Source: Candidatus Obscuribacterales bacterium
Lineage (GTDB): Bacteria; Cyanobacteriota; Vampirovibrionia; Obscuribacterales; Obscuribacteraceae
NCBI GenBank assembly: GCA_020050685.1
Contig: JAGVKG010000016.1
Coordinates: 124,001-188,000, forward strand
Length of the DNA stretch: 64,000 nucleotides
Reading direction: 5' to 3'
The position numbers and the translations under genes are program-made. A model generated the notes under the pieces. That model did no database searches. It was not told where the DNA came from and saw nothing but the letters and a program-made list of their open reading frames with translations. The number at the start of each line of letters is the position of its first letter. Position 1 is the first letter of the stretch. Below are positions 49,049 through 57,298 of this stretch, piece by piece.

Positions 49049-49131
49049 TGGCAACAATCAAAAACGCAAGACACTCATAGGATAAACGACAGTAGACCAC
49101 GCAGTCCAAAGAATCATCGACGGTTCATCAT

Positions 49132-49138
49132 AGGGAGG
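49132..49138 (+). promoter_or_regulatory. Strong Shine-Dalgarno site for the subtilase
   Basis: AGGGAGG ends 7 nt before the ATG at 49146. The 97-nt gap after the G2 stop has no clear terminator hairpin, so read-through from G2 is possible. Confidence 0.6.
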
Positions 49139-49145
49139 CAGTTTC

Positions 49146-50489
49146 ATGTATAATCACAAGCAAACATTTTTATCTCTTGTTTCTGTTTTTACTCTCTTAC
49201 TAACAGCTTCCACACCAACATTTTGTCAATCCAATCAAGGCTCACGCTCCAATTTACCGAGACAACATCGAACAGCAGCACCACCATGTGAAGATGATGT
49301 TCTATTATTGATGCCTGCCACAGACAGTGATGAAGACGACATTAAAGACTCTTTGAAAAATATCAAAGGCGAAATTATTGAAGTCATTGGCACAGGGCCA
49401 ATGACTGTCTACAAAGTGAGAGTTGCAAAAGGAACACTGAAAGAAGCAGAAACAAAGATATCAAAAGACAAAACCTTCCAAACCATGCAACGCAATTGGA
49501 AAGCCGCTCCACAAACAGATCGCAGAATACAAATTGCCGCGCGCACAAGGCGTCCCGGAAGCTTCACTCCCAACGATCCATACTTTCCACAGCAGTGGCA
49601 CCTAACACATATCGGTGCTGCACAAGCATGGAACATGAGTTTTGGTAGCAATGCTATTACAATCGGCATTATGGATACCGGAGTAAATTATTGGATCAAC
49701 GAGCTAAAAGGGAAATGCGCAGTCGGTTATGATGCATTCAACGATAAAGACGGTCAGTCTGATATTTATCTTGATCCTGGCTGGTACGTAGGGCATGGTA
49801 CACAAAGCGCTACAACCATGGCCGCCATCACCGATAACGCTATCAACGGAGCTGGCATTGCGCCACTGGCCAAGATATACCCAATTCGCATTTGTGGTGA
49901 CTCACACGGCTACGGTTCAGACGATGCAATCATCAAAGGTCTAATTCGCTGTCATGATCTTCGTATAAAAGTCGCCGCAGTTAACTATGCCTGGGATTAC
50001 CCTTGGTCTTTTGCTGGCACGAAAGCGCACCCGGCTCTAGATAAGTATTTCAAATGGTTTCACGACCAATGTGGTGGAATAGTCGTAAACTCAGCCGGTA
50101 ACCACGGTGTGTACGACCAGAGTACGCGCCTACCTTATTTAATCGTTGTTTCCGCCACCGACCAAAACGATGACATGATTGATTTTACCGGTTGGTGGAA
50201 ATCCAATCACGGTAATCCAATTTGGTTTGGCGCACCCGGCGATCAAGTCTGGTGCTCCGGAACGGAATGTGAACCATGGAGTTATGGGGGTACGTCATCA
50301 GCTTGTCCGATTACAGCAGCAGTTGTCGCGCTTGTTTGGGGTGCGCAGCCGGCGTTAAAGAACACGCAAGTAGAAAGAATATTGATGGACACAGCTACAA
50401 AAGGCAAAGATGGTGCATATTGGAATCCCTCCACAGGATTTGGCATTCCTAATGCAGCGGCTGCAATCAAGAAAATATTAGGGAGATAG
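49146..50489 (+). CDS. Secreted subtilisin-family (S8) serine protease
   Basis: This 447-residue protein has an N-terminal signal peptide (probable cut near TFC/QS, about residue 28). A region of about 80 residues resembles a subtilase propeptide ('DDVLLLMPA...VYKVRV'). The catalytic domain begins at 'NDPYFPQQWHL..IGA..AW'. The triad is visible: Asp177 in 'IGIMDTGVN', His217 in 'GHGTQSATT' and Ser384 in 'GGTSSACP', with oxyanion Asn319 in 'NSAGNHG'. It should cleave peptide bonds outside the cytoplasm. No C-terminal domain or anchor follows the catalytic core. It lies 97 nt after the giant gene G2 on the same strand, so processing or turnover of G1/G2 is a reasonable inference, but the substrate is not shown. 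It converges with the cysteine-peptidase-like gene. Confidence 0.93.
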   Translation: MYNHKQTFLSLVSVFTLLLTASTPTFCQSNQGSRSNLPRQHRTAAPPCEDDVLLLMPATDSDEDDIKDSLKNIKGEIIEVIGTGPMTVYKVRVAKGTLKEAETKISKDKTFQTMQRNWKAAPQTDRRIQIAARTRRPGSFTPNDPYFPQQWHLTHIGAAQAWNMSFGSNAITIGIMDTGVNYWINELKGKCAVGYDAFNDKDGQSDIYLDPGWYVGHGTQSATTMAAITDNAINGAGIAPLAKIYPIRICGDSHGYGSDDAIIKGLIRCHDLRIKVAAVNYAWDYPWSFAGTKAHPALDKYFKWFHDQCGGIVVNSAGNHGVYDQSTRLPYLIVVSATDQNDDMIDFTGWWKSNHGNPIWFGAPGDQVWCSGTECEPWSYGGTSSACPITAAVVALVWGAQPALKNTQVERILMDTATKGKDGAYWNPSTGFGIPNAAAAIKKILGR

Positions 50490-50515
50490 GGAGTTGGCTA
50501 CTCTTGGCGAAGCGT

Positions 50516-51946
50516 CTATTGGGGTTTGCGGCGCTGCATGGTATTGAATAGATCGGCAATGGTCATTTCGCGATCCTTCTTTGCTCCCCATTGATTATCG
50601 ACTTTGACTTTGGCAGTTTTGGCATCATAACCCGTGACATTGACGACATGCCAACCGGCTTGCTGACTATCTGACAAAAATGGCTCATTGCCTGTGTATA
50701 CAAGTATGGTCATTGGCAAATTGCCTTTGTCCATGGCCTTTGCCACGGTGTTCTCCAATTTATCGGCCGAATCCACGTAATTGGTATAGTCTTTCCACTT
50801 TGGGTGTTGAGCCTGAACACACCAAGAATGATCATCCACTTTGTCGCCGAGAATATCATTGCCTATAAATGGCAGGGCTCTTAAATCAGCAAATTGTCCT
50901 GGATCGCTACGAATTGGTGTTTTGTCCCCAGGGTGCCATGGATGCAGCTCCTCGTCCATGACAGCAATTGGATTCAAATGCATATCATATATTCGCTCGC
51001 CCCCGTCCGCAGGCTTCTGACCGGCTACAGGTTCCTGTTGTTGATATTGAAATTCTGGTGCTAGTCTTTTCATGCTCAGATTTACAGCAGTAACCTGAAA
51101 GATTTGGCTGGCATGGTTTCTTTGCCCATAGGCTGTGACTTCGCGAGCAGCCTCATCGTGAGGAATCAAACTGCCTGGATTTGCAGACACGACAATACCG
51201 CTATGACTTTTATATTCACCTGTAGTTGCCATGTCTACAACCAGTCTGGCTGCTTGCGAAGGACGTTTGACATAGGCTCGCACTTCCGCGGCAGCCGAGA
51301 CATTACAGGTATTATGATAGCCCTGGTCAATAGCAGTTGGCTTGGCAGCATGATCCAAAATTTGAGAAGCAAGCTTGGTACGCTGTCTTTCGTCATCATG
51401 TCTTTCCGATTCAGTCGGATGTCCCAACTGACTTATATAGACTAAAGGAACCTGTGGATTGTATTCCACTTGCAATAACTTGGTAATTTGTTTGTAAGTG
51501 TCACCAACTTCCTTGTACGCTTCCGATAAGGCGCGTTCCCTTTTCCACTCGGGATGCTGTTTTCGATACAATTGTTCAAGCTCATCTACTCTTTTTTCAA
51601 AGAGAGCCTCATTTTTCTTAAATTGAGCAAATTCGTCTCTGCCCATTTTTTTCTCTGCCAATTCATTTAAATTGGCACGAGTTTTAGTAATTGCCGAGTC
51701 CTCAATTTTGACGGCTTGATTGAACCCCAGTCCAACTCTTTTATCGCCAGACTTTTCGCTCGATCTGAGCAATTTGCTCATCTCCGGACTGCCCCAAGTT
51801 GAACTATTTAATCTCTCTGACGTTTGCTTGGTATTCTCAGCAGATTGGAATTTATCCCGACTAGCAACACCGTCGGAATTTTTGCTTGGCTTAGCGTTTG
51901 CAGCTTTTTCTGTCATGCGTGCACCAGGCTGACGTTTACCTAACAA
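50516..51946 (-). CDS. Papain-fold (clan CA-like) cysteine peptidase-like protein
   Basis: The 476-residue frame begins with TTG at 51946; an ATG at 51916 would give 466 residues, and neither has a strong ribosome binding site. There is no signal peptide. Residues 1-90 are polar and probably disordered, and 95-165 look helical or coiled-coil. A candidate papain-type active site follows: Gln208 and Cys214 in 'DQGYHNTCNVSAA', with the same 6-residue spacing as papain Gln19/Cys25, then His433 in 'GWHVVNVTGYD' and Asn451 in 'VDNQWG'. The 'WHVVNVTGYD..T..V.VDNQWG' ending is typical of C39/papain-like folds. I infer a protease or related acyltransferase. Substrate and location are unknown. The gene for the 86-residue protein lies just upstream on the same strand. 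Confidence 0.7.
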   Translation of the reverse strand: MLGKRQPGARMTEKAANAKPSKNSDGVASRDKFQSAENTKQTSERLNSSTWGSPEMSKLLRSSEKSGDKRVGLGFNQAVKIEDSAITKTRANLNELAEKKMGRDEFAQFKKNEALFEKRVDELEQLYRKQHPEWKRERALSEAYKEVGDTYKQITKLLQVEYNPQVPLVYISQLGHPTESERHDDERQRTKLASQILDHAAKPTAIDQGYHNTCNVSAAAEVRAYVKRPSQAARLVVDMATTGEYKSHSGIVVSANPGSLIPHDEAAREVTAYGQRNHASQIFQVTAVNLSMKRLAPEFQYQQQEPVAGQKPADGGERIYDMHLNPIAVMDEELHPWHPGDKTPIRSDPGQFADLRALPFIGNDILGDKVDDHSWCVQAQHPKWKDYTNYVDSADKLENTVAKAMDKGNLPMTILVYTGNEPFLSDSQQAGWHVVNVTGYDAKTAKVKVDNQWGAKKDREMTIADLFNTMQRRKPQ

Positions 51947-52020
51947 AAATATACCCAGAAATTCTCAAGCCATGTTCGCATATCGCAACTGACAGCAGAA
52001 TCCTATATTATTTGACCTGG

Positions 52021-52281
52021 CTAGTCGGTATAAAATTCACTGACGGCAGCAAGGGCATCGGTAAGAACTTTATCTTGTTCTTCCGGCGTCTTACATTCGG
52101 CCAATCGTTTATCGATGTGCGCTTCATACTGCTCTTGTTGCTTTAAAACAAGCAGCATTTTTGCCATTTGATAATGCGGATGATCCTGCGGATACTCGGC
52201 GATGATCTGGCAGAGATCTTCATTGGTGAAGAAGTCTCCGGCATCCAGATTGTCTAATTCATTTGAGTCCGGGAAATCCAT
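52021..52281 (-). CDS. Small acidic helical protein, unrecognised
   Basis: An 86-residue protein with an acidic N-terminus (many Asp/Glu in the first 20 residues) and predicted amphipathic helices ('QMAKMLLVLKQQEQYEAHIDKRLAEC', 'EEQDKVLTDALAAVSEFY'). The ATG at 52281 has a weak GGAA 5 nt upstream. It is cytoplasmic, without membrane segments. It lies upstream of the cysteine-peptidase-like gene on the same strand (74 nt to that gene's TTG, 104 nt to its ATG), so the two may be co-transcribed. A regulator or chaperone of that protein is conceivable but unsupported. Codon structure and length look genuine, yet no family is recognised. Confidence 0.6.
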   Translation of the reverse strand: MDFPDSNELDNLDAGDFFTNEDLCQIIAEYPQDHPHYQMAKMLLVLKQQEQYEAHIDKRLAECKTPEEQDKVLTDALAAVSEFYTD

Positions 52282-52432
52282 AGCGGTTCCAAATTGTCCG
52301 AGTTTCCAAAGTGTGATGTTCTAAATTAACCACGAATTCCGATAATTATCCGTCATTTTTCACTTAATATTGTTAAATAATGTGATTTAAAACAGCCCCA
52401 ACTTGGTTGGTAATAACTGGGAATGGAGAGCC
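52282..52432. promoter_or_regulatory. Divergent AT-rich intergenic region
   Basis: This 151-nt gap separates the minus-strand 86-aa gene from the plus-strand TPR gene and must hold promoters for both. The stretch 52340-52392 is strongly AT-rich (TTAATATTGTTAAATAATG), but I cannot pick a convincing -35/-10 pair. GGAG at 52425-52428 is the ribosome binding site of the TPR gene. Confidence 0.35.
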
Positions 52433-53608
52433 GTGAGCCTAAAAGTAATTACATTTCTAATCTTGATTATCGCGCTTTCCACCGAGGCGGTATTTTTGCC
52501 TGCGGAAGCTGCCCAGTCTGAGACGGCGAAAGCCTGGAAAGAGCTTCAACGGCGCGGCACAGAGACTTTTAATGCCGGCGAATATTGGATCGCTGAGCCT
52601 AAATTACTCGAGGCTCTGGAAAAGGCACGCACATTTGGTCCAGATGATATTCGCTTGTCCCAAACCCTCGGCGAGCTTGGACGCTACTACACAGTGCGTG
52701 GCAAGTTTGATATAGCTGAGCCATATTTGGAAGAATCACTTTTCGTCAAAGAAAGAGCGCTCGGCACATATCACGATTCCATGATTCCGGCGATTGCCTC
52801 ACTGGCAAAGTTCTACCTCAATTTCAGCTCAAAGGCTAAAGCCGATCCATTTGCAGAAGAAATATTGGCGCGCATCGATGGCAAAATGAAAGAGCCAAGC
52901 ATGCATGCACGCACGAAAACAAGATTGCAAAAAGGTGGTGTACTAGAAGGATGGGCCGGCTCGGCGGCCATGGAAGCACGCGATCCCCTGCTCGAATGGG
53001 CAATTGCCTGCGACGAGCTGGGCAATATCTATTGCACTCAAGGTGATTTGAAGATGGCTAACAAGCTCTTCGGAGCAGCCTTGGATGTGAAAGCAACAGT
53101 CTTTGGCAAATTCCACCTTTCACTAGCAAACAGCTATGAGAATCTTGGACGTGTGGCCATGCTCCAAGATGACCCCAAGGATGCGGAAACCTACTTTGTT
53201 GATTCACTGAACATAACAGAACAGATTTTGTACCCCGAAAGTCACGAAGTGTACATGCGCATCGACAGATTGGCAAAATGCTACATCAAACAAGGTAAGT
53301 TCGGCAAAGCCGAGCAGCTCTATTTGCGCGCCCAGAGCCTGTGGGACAAAGAGCCATCTAAATACGGTGATGAACAGCGTGCAGCATTTGCGTTAGGTTG
53401 TATGTATGCGGATGCCAGAAACTTTGGAGCAGCCATGCCTTACTTACGCAAGGCTCTACATATGGCCGTCCAATACAATGGACCAGAATCAATCAATCTC
53501 GTTCCGTTCTTGAGAAAAATTGCCTATGTCAATTACTACATAGGTCATAGAGATCAAACTGATTCGCTGCGCGCCAAATCCGATATCATTTCTGGCATCA
53601 TAAAATAG
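52433..53608 (+). CDS. Exported tetratricopeptide (TPR) repeat protein
   Basis: I place the start at the GTG at 52433. It has GGAG 4 nt upstream and gives a clean signal peptide (SLKVITFLILIIALS..., cut near AEAA/QS). A longer in-frame TTG at 52403 would put charged residues ahead of the signal. The mature protein is about 365 residues of paired helices with TPR features: 'LGELGRYYTVRGKFDIAEPYLEES', 'DELGNIYCTQGDLKMANKLFGAAL', 'YENLGRVAMLQDDPKDAETYFVDSL', 'LAKCYIKQGKFGKAEQLYLRA' and 'LGCMYADARNFGAAMPYLRKAL'. The pattern is of the TPR_12/kinesin-light-chain type. TPR proteins scaffold protein-protein contacts, and this one would act outside the cytoplasmic membrane. It converges on aceA with only 5 nt between stops. 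The partner is unknown; the giant exported proteins nearby are a guess. Confidence 0.85.
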   Translation: MSLKVITFLILIIALSTEAVFLPAEAAQSETAKAWKELQRRGTETFNAGEYWIAEPKLLEALEKARTFGPDDIRLSQTLGELGRYYTVRGKFDIAEPYLEESLFVKERALGTYHDSMIPAIASLAKFYLNFSSKAKADPFAEEILARIDGKMKEPSMHARTKTRLQKGGVLEGWAGSAAMEARDPLLEWAIACDELGNIYCTQGDLKMANKLFGAALDVKATVFGKFHLSLANSYENLGRVAMLQDDPKDAETYFVDSLNITEQILYPESHEVYMRIDRLAKCYIKQGKFGKAEQLYLRAQSLWDKEPSKYGDEQRAAFALGCMYADARNFGAAMPYLRKALHMAVQYNGPESINLVPFLRKIAYVNYYIGHRDQTDSLRAKSDIISGIIK

Positions 53609-53613
53609 TTATT

Positions 53614-54990
53614 TCATCGTTTGGTTTGGATTTTATCGGTTTTGCCGACTTTGTTTGGCGAACCGTTACCGTTGCCGTTGTTGAACTGTTCTTCTTCAGT
53701 TGATCCAGCTAAAGCCGTGGTAGATGATTTACCTGAGCTGATTGCTGTCAGCACTTTGTCAAAATATCCCGTGCCAACTTCTTGTTGATGACGGGCAGCA
53801 GTATAACCATTAACTTCTTCAGCAAACTCTTCTTCTTGCACACGCACATAAGCAGGCATGCCTTCGCGCGCATAGTCACGGGCAAGTTTGAAGGCATTGA
53901 GATTTATGGAATGCCATCCGGCCAGAGTAATGAATTGATACTTGAAGCCGAGCTTTCCGAGGTCTTGATTGAATTTGGCAATTTCCGCATCATTCAAATG
54001 TTTTTTCCAGTTGAATGAGGGGGAGCAATTGTAAGCAAGCAATTTGCCAGGAAATTGTGCATGCACAGCTTGAGCAAATTGTTTGGCTTCCTCAAGATCT
54101 GGCTTTGACGTTTCAAACCAGAGCATATCGGCATAAGGAGCATAGGCAAGCGCACGAGCAATTACAGGTTTGAGTCCAGACTGAACTTGGAAGTATCCCT
54201 CAATTGTGCGTTCACCGACAATAAAGGCTCTGTCAATCGGATCAATGTCGGAAGTCAGAAGTGTTGCAGCCAGCGCATCGGTTCTAGCAACAATGATTGT
54301 TGGCACACCAAGGACATCAGCAGCAAGACGAGCTCCAATGAGGGTGCGAATGAATTGCGAGGTTGGCACCAAGACTTTGCCACCAAGATGTCCACATTTT
54401 TTCTCTGCCGCCAATTGATCTTCAAAATGCACGGCTGCAGCTCCTGCTTCGATCATTGATTTCATCAATTCGAATGCATGCACAGGTCCACCAAAACCGG
54501 CTTCCGCATCAGCAAGGATTGGTGCATACCAGTCAATATTTTGCTTCGCGTCTATATCACTACTCTTCGATCCATTTCCATCAAAGCGAGAGATTTGATC
54601 GGCGCGCGTCAAGGCATTGTTCAATCTTTTCACGAGATTGGGAACACTGTTGGATGGATACAAACTTTGATCGGGATAAGTCTGACCAGAAAGATTTGCA
54701 TCGGCCGCCACCTGCCAGCCACTGAGATAAATAGACTTCAAGCCTGCTTTTACCATTTGCACTGCTTGCGATCCATTCAAAGCACCAAATGCAGTGACAT
54801 ATGGTTCTTTGTTGATCAATTCCCATAATCGGTTTGCACCGTGTTGTGCAATCGTATGCTCCACTTTCAACGAAGGTCTGAGACCGACAACTTCTTCTGC
54901 ACTATATGGTCTCTGAATTCCTTTCCATCTAGACTCAGTTGCCCACTTCTTGTTCAGTTCATCGACTTGCTCGTTGACACCTGGCTTCAT
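53614..54990 (-). CDS. aceA: Isocitrate lyase
   Basis: Isocitrate lyase splits isocitrate to succinate and glyoxylate, the first step of the glyoxylate shunt, in the cytoplasm. The 458-residue protein shows the family signature 'KKCGH' at 197-201 with catalytic Cys199, '[10 protein letters not shown]' at 90-99, the metal-binding 'DAEAGFGG' at 161-168 and '[13 protein letters not shown]'. The start ATG at 54990 has GAGG 8 nt upstream and lies 15 nt after the malate synthase stop, so the pair is an operon in the order aceB-aceA. The family normally ends at the 'STEEEQF' equivalent. Here a tail of about 22 residues rich in Asn, Gly and Lys follows, which is unusual because the C-terminus helps close the active site. 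Confidence 0.97.
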   Translation of the reverse strand: MKPGVNEQVDELNKKWATESRWKGIQRPYSAEEVVGLRPSLKVEHTIAQHGANRLWELINKEPYVTAFGALNGSQAVQMVKAGLKSIYLSGWQVAADANLSGQTYPDQSLYPSNSVPNLVKRLNNALTRADQISRFDGNGSKSSDIDAKQNIDWYAPILADAEAGFGGPVHAFELMKSMIEAGAAAVHFEDQLAAEKKCGHLGGKVLVPTSQFIRTLIGARLAADVLGVPTIIVARTDALAATLLTSDIDPIDRAFIVGERTIEGYFQVQSGLKPVIARALAYAPYADMLWFETSKPDLEEAKQFAQAVHAQFPGKLLAYNCSPSFNWKKHLNDAEIAKFNQDLGKLGFKYQFITLAGWHSINLNAFKLARDYAREGMPAYVRVQEEEFAEEVNGYTAARHQQEVGTGYFDKVLTAISSGKSSTTALAGSTEEEQFNNGNGNGSPNKVGKTDKIQTKR

Positions 54991-55005
54991 TATTGCTACC
55001 TCGTT

Positions 55006-56592
55006 TTACTTGTTATTCAAAAATTCATACGCTCGTATAGTGAGAAACTCTGTGAAACTATCCTTCAAAATCAATTCATCCAAAATTGCTGCCGCATCGT
55101 CAAATCGTCCTGGCTTATCGCTCTGCAATTTTTTCATTTCATCTTGGCAGATTTTCTTGTACAACTCTTTGGTGATCACTGTCCCGGATTCTGTCTTACA
55201 GCCTTGATGAATCCACTGCCAAATTTGTGCACGAGCAATTTCTGCCGTTGCCGCGTCTTCCATTAGGTTATAGATTGCCGCAGCGCCAATTCCGCGCAAC
55301 CAAGATTCAATATATTGCAATGCCACATCAACATTGTGTGTGACACCGGTTTCCGTTACCTTGCCACCAGCAATATTCATATTGAGTAGATCGGCGGCAC
55401 TTACTTTCACATCTTGGCGCAGCTTTTCTTTCTGGTTTGGTTTGGAGCCTAATACTAGATCGAATTCTTCTTTGGCAATTGGCACCAGATCCGGGTGAGC
55501 AACCCAGGTGCCATCAAAACCATCGGAGGCTTCCCGCGCCTTATCTTCTTTCACTTTAGCAATTGCCACTTCGTTGACTTTGGCATCTTTACGGCTAGGA
55601 ATGAAGGCAGCCATTCCGCCCATCGCATGCGCCCCGCGCCTATGGCAAGTCTGCACCATTAGTTGACAATACGCTCTCATAAAGGGCACTGCCATCGTTA
55701 CCTGTGATCGATCCGGGAAAATGAAATTCTTATTGCTGTGAAACTTCTTGATGATACTGAAGATGTAATCCCATCTTCCTGCATTCAATCCAGATGAATG
55801 TGCGCGAAGTTCATACAAAATTTCTTGCATTTCAAAAGCAGCCAAAATCGTTTCAATTAAAACCGTTGCCCTAATAGTGCCGCGGGCAATACCTAATTTG
55901 TCCTGCGCATAATTGAACACATCGTTCCAGAGTCTGGCCTCAAGGTGACTTTCCATCTTCGGTAAATAAAAATATGGACCAGATTTACGCTTGAGCAATT
56001 CATGAGCATTATGGAAAAAGTAAATGCCAAAATCAAACAAACTGGCTGAAATCGGCTCATCGGAAACCAGCACATGCTTTTCGTTTAGGTGCCAACCTCT
56101 GGGTCGTAAAACCAGGGTGGCGATATTCTCATTCAATTTGTAAGACTTGCCTTCAGGACTGACAAAATCCAAGTTTCGCCGAACTGCATCGATGAGGTTG
56201 ATTTGACCTTCGACAACATTTTCCCAAGTCGGCGACAAAGAATCTTCCATGTCGGCCATGAATACTTGGGCACCGGAGTTAAAAGCGTTGATCATCATTT
56301 TGCGATCACAAGGACCTGTGATCTCCACACGGCGATCATTTAAATCTGCCGGTGCTAGTGCAACCTGCCAAGCAGACTTTCGCACTTCAGAAGTCTCTGT
56401 CAAAAAATCGGGCAATACCCCTTGATCAAGTTTTACTTGCCGCTCCACTCTTGCCTTAAGGAGACTCTTTCGCTCCTGATTGAACTTAATATGCAGGCCA
56501 GCAATAAAATCCAATGCCTCCGGTGTCAAAACAGCAGCATAATGCGAAGGCAGCGCACCAACTACCTCCACTTGTCGCAACGCGCTTGTCAT
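55006..56592 (-). CDS. aceB: Malate synthase A
   Basis: Malate synthase condenses glyoxylate with acetyl-CoA to malate, completing the glyoxylate shunt. The frame is open back to an ATG at 56643, but the ATG at 56592 has GGAGA 5 nt upstream and gives 528 residues, close to the usual length of the A form (about 530). Visible motifs include 'LRPRGWH' with the catalytic Arg, '[15 protein letters not shown]' (the family signature, though Ala precedes the His where the pattern expects Asp/Glu/Asn/Gln), and '[21 protein letters not shown]' with the catalytic-base Asp. It is followed after 15 nt by aceA. The 260-nt region upstream holds a perfect inverted repeat that may be its operator. Confidence 0.96.
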   Translation of the reverse strand: MTSALRQVEVVGALPSHYAAVLTPEALDFIAGLHIKFNQERKSLLKARVERQVKLDQGVLPDFLTETSEVRKSAWQVALAPADLNDRRVEITGPCDRKMMINAFNSGAQVFMADMEDSLSPTWENVVEGQINLIDAVRRNLDFVSPEGKSYKLNENIATLVLRPRGWHLNEKHVLVSDEPISASLFDFGIYFFHNAHELLKRKSGPYFYLPKMESHLEARLWNDVFNYAQDKLGIARGTIRATVLIETILAAFEMQEILYELRAHSSGLNAGRWDYIFSIIKKFHSNKNFIFPDRSQVTMAVPFMRAYCQLMVQTCHRRGAHAMGGMAAFIPSRKDAKVNEVAIAKVKEDKAREASDGFDGTWVAHPDLVPIAKEEFDLVLGSKPNQKEKLRQDVKVSAADLLNMNIAGGKVTETGVTHNVDVALQYIESWLRGIGAAAIYNLMEDAATAEIARAQIWQWIHQGCKTESGTVITKELYKKICQDEMKKLQSDKPGRFDDAAAILDELILKDSFTEFLTIRAYEFLNNK

Positions 56593-56851
56593 ATTTCTCT
56601 CCGCCTTTAGTAGAGACACGGCAATTCTAATTGCATTGTACATAGATAGAAATGCCCATTGTTGTATTACATATAGTGCTTAGCCGTAAACACCCACGCA
56701 AGAACAAATAGCAATCTTAAAAGTCCTTTACAATACTTTTAAGCCTTGACTCAACGGAACCAGTCATACGCGTTGGCAAATCACACTTACCTTCATACAA
56801 GCAAGTGGAGTGTACTGTCATACGACCATTATTATTTACTGTCAGTCATTT
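56593..56851 (-). promoter_or_regulatory. aceBA upstream region with a 9-bp perfect inverted repeat
   Basis: This 259-nt non-coding gap precedes aceB. CTTAAAAGT at 56716-56724 and ACTTTTAAG at 56735-56743 form a perfect 9-bp inverted repeat with a 10-nt spacer, about 124 nt upstream of the aceB ATG. No T-run follows in the minus direction, so it does not look like an intrinsic terminator for the upstream small gene; an operator is more likely. No clear -10/-35 pair is evident. Confidence 0.45.
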
Positions 56852-57298
56852 CTAAAACTCAGGAGCAATGGCCGGTTCACTCTGCATCAAAACAAGCAGC
56901 GGTATCTTATCTGTGTTGTTGTCTACTTCGCTGAGACGCTGGCTCTCCTCGCGCCTCTTACTTTCGACTGATTCTTCATAATTAGCAATTACTTGATGGG
57001 GAGATTCATCACCCTTAAACCAAAAGGCACGTCCAATCATTTCCATGGCTCGCTGCCGATTCAGCCGACCCTCATTTTTTAAGATCATCCAAATATGCTC
57101 CATGCCCTCTGACGAACCGAAAGACATGCGCACATTTTTCCGCAGGCGCATTTTTTGCAGACGCTGCATAAGCATTCCATGAGTGGGAATTACTTCTTCC
57201 AATATGGCTGATGCCACGATGGTTCTATCAAAGGTGTTTTGGAACATTGAAAGCGTATTCTCCAATCTATCTTTGATAAGTGACTGGTGTATATTCAT
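56852..57298 (-). CDS. Small helical protein of unknown function downstream of G3
   Basis: The frame encodes up to 158 residues from a TTG at 57328. I show the ATG at 57298 (148 residues). An ATG at 57247, after the G3 stop, has GGAG 12 nt upstream and is also possible. The protein is rich in Arg, Met and Glu and probably all helical: 'FDRTIVASAILEEVIPTHGMLMQRLQKMRLRK', 'EGMEHIWMILKNEGRLNRQRAMEMIGRAFWF'. There is no signal peptide or membrane segment. It overlaps the 3' end of G3 out of frame in the chosen form, suggesting translational coupling. Its highly charged composition is the opposite of G3's, so it is a separate gene and not a shifted piece of it. No family recognised. Confidence 0.5.
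   Translation of the reverse strand: MNIHQSLIKDRLENTLSMFQNTFDRTIVASAILEEVIPTHGMLMQRLQKMRLRKNVRMSFGSSEGMEHIWMILKNEGRLNRQRAMEMIGRAFWFKGDESPHQVIANYEESVESKRREESQRLSEVDNNTDKIPLLVLMQSEPAIAPEF

Noticed and set aside
50486-50506. GGGAGT/ACTCTT hairpin between the subtilase and the cysteine-peptidase-like gene as a bidirectional terminator
   Set aside because: Six pairs including two G-U wobbles and no T-tract on either side.
52403-52432. TTG start of the TPR protein at 52403
   Set aside because: It would place ten extra residues with Glu and Arg before the signal peptide. GTG at 52433 has GGAG just upstream.
56593-56643. Upstream in-frame ATG of malate synthase at 56643
   Set aside because: It would add 17 residues not typical of the family and has no ribosome binding site, whereas GGAGA lies 5 nt before the ATG at 56592.
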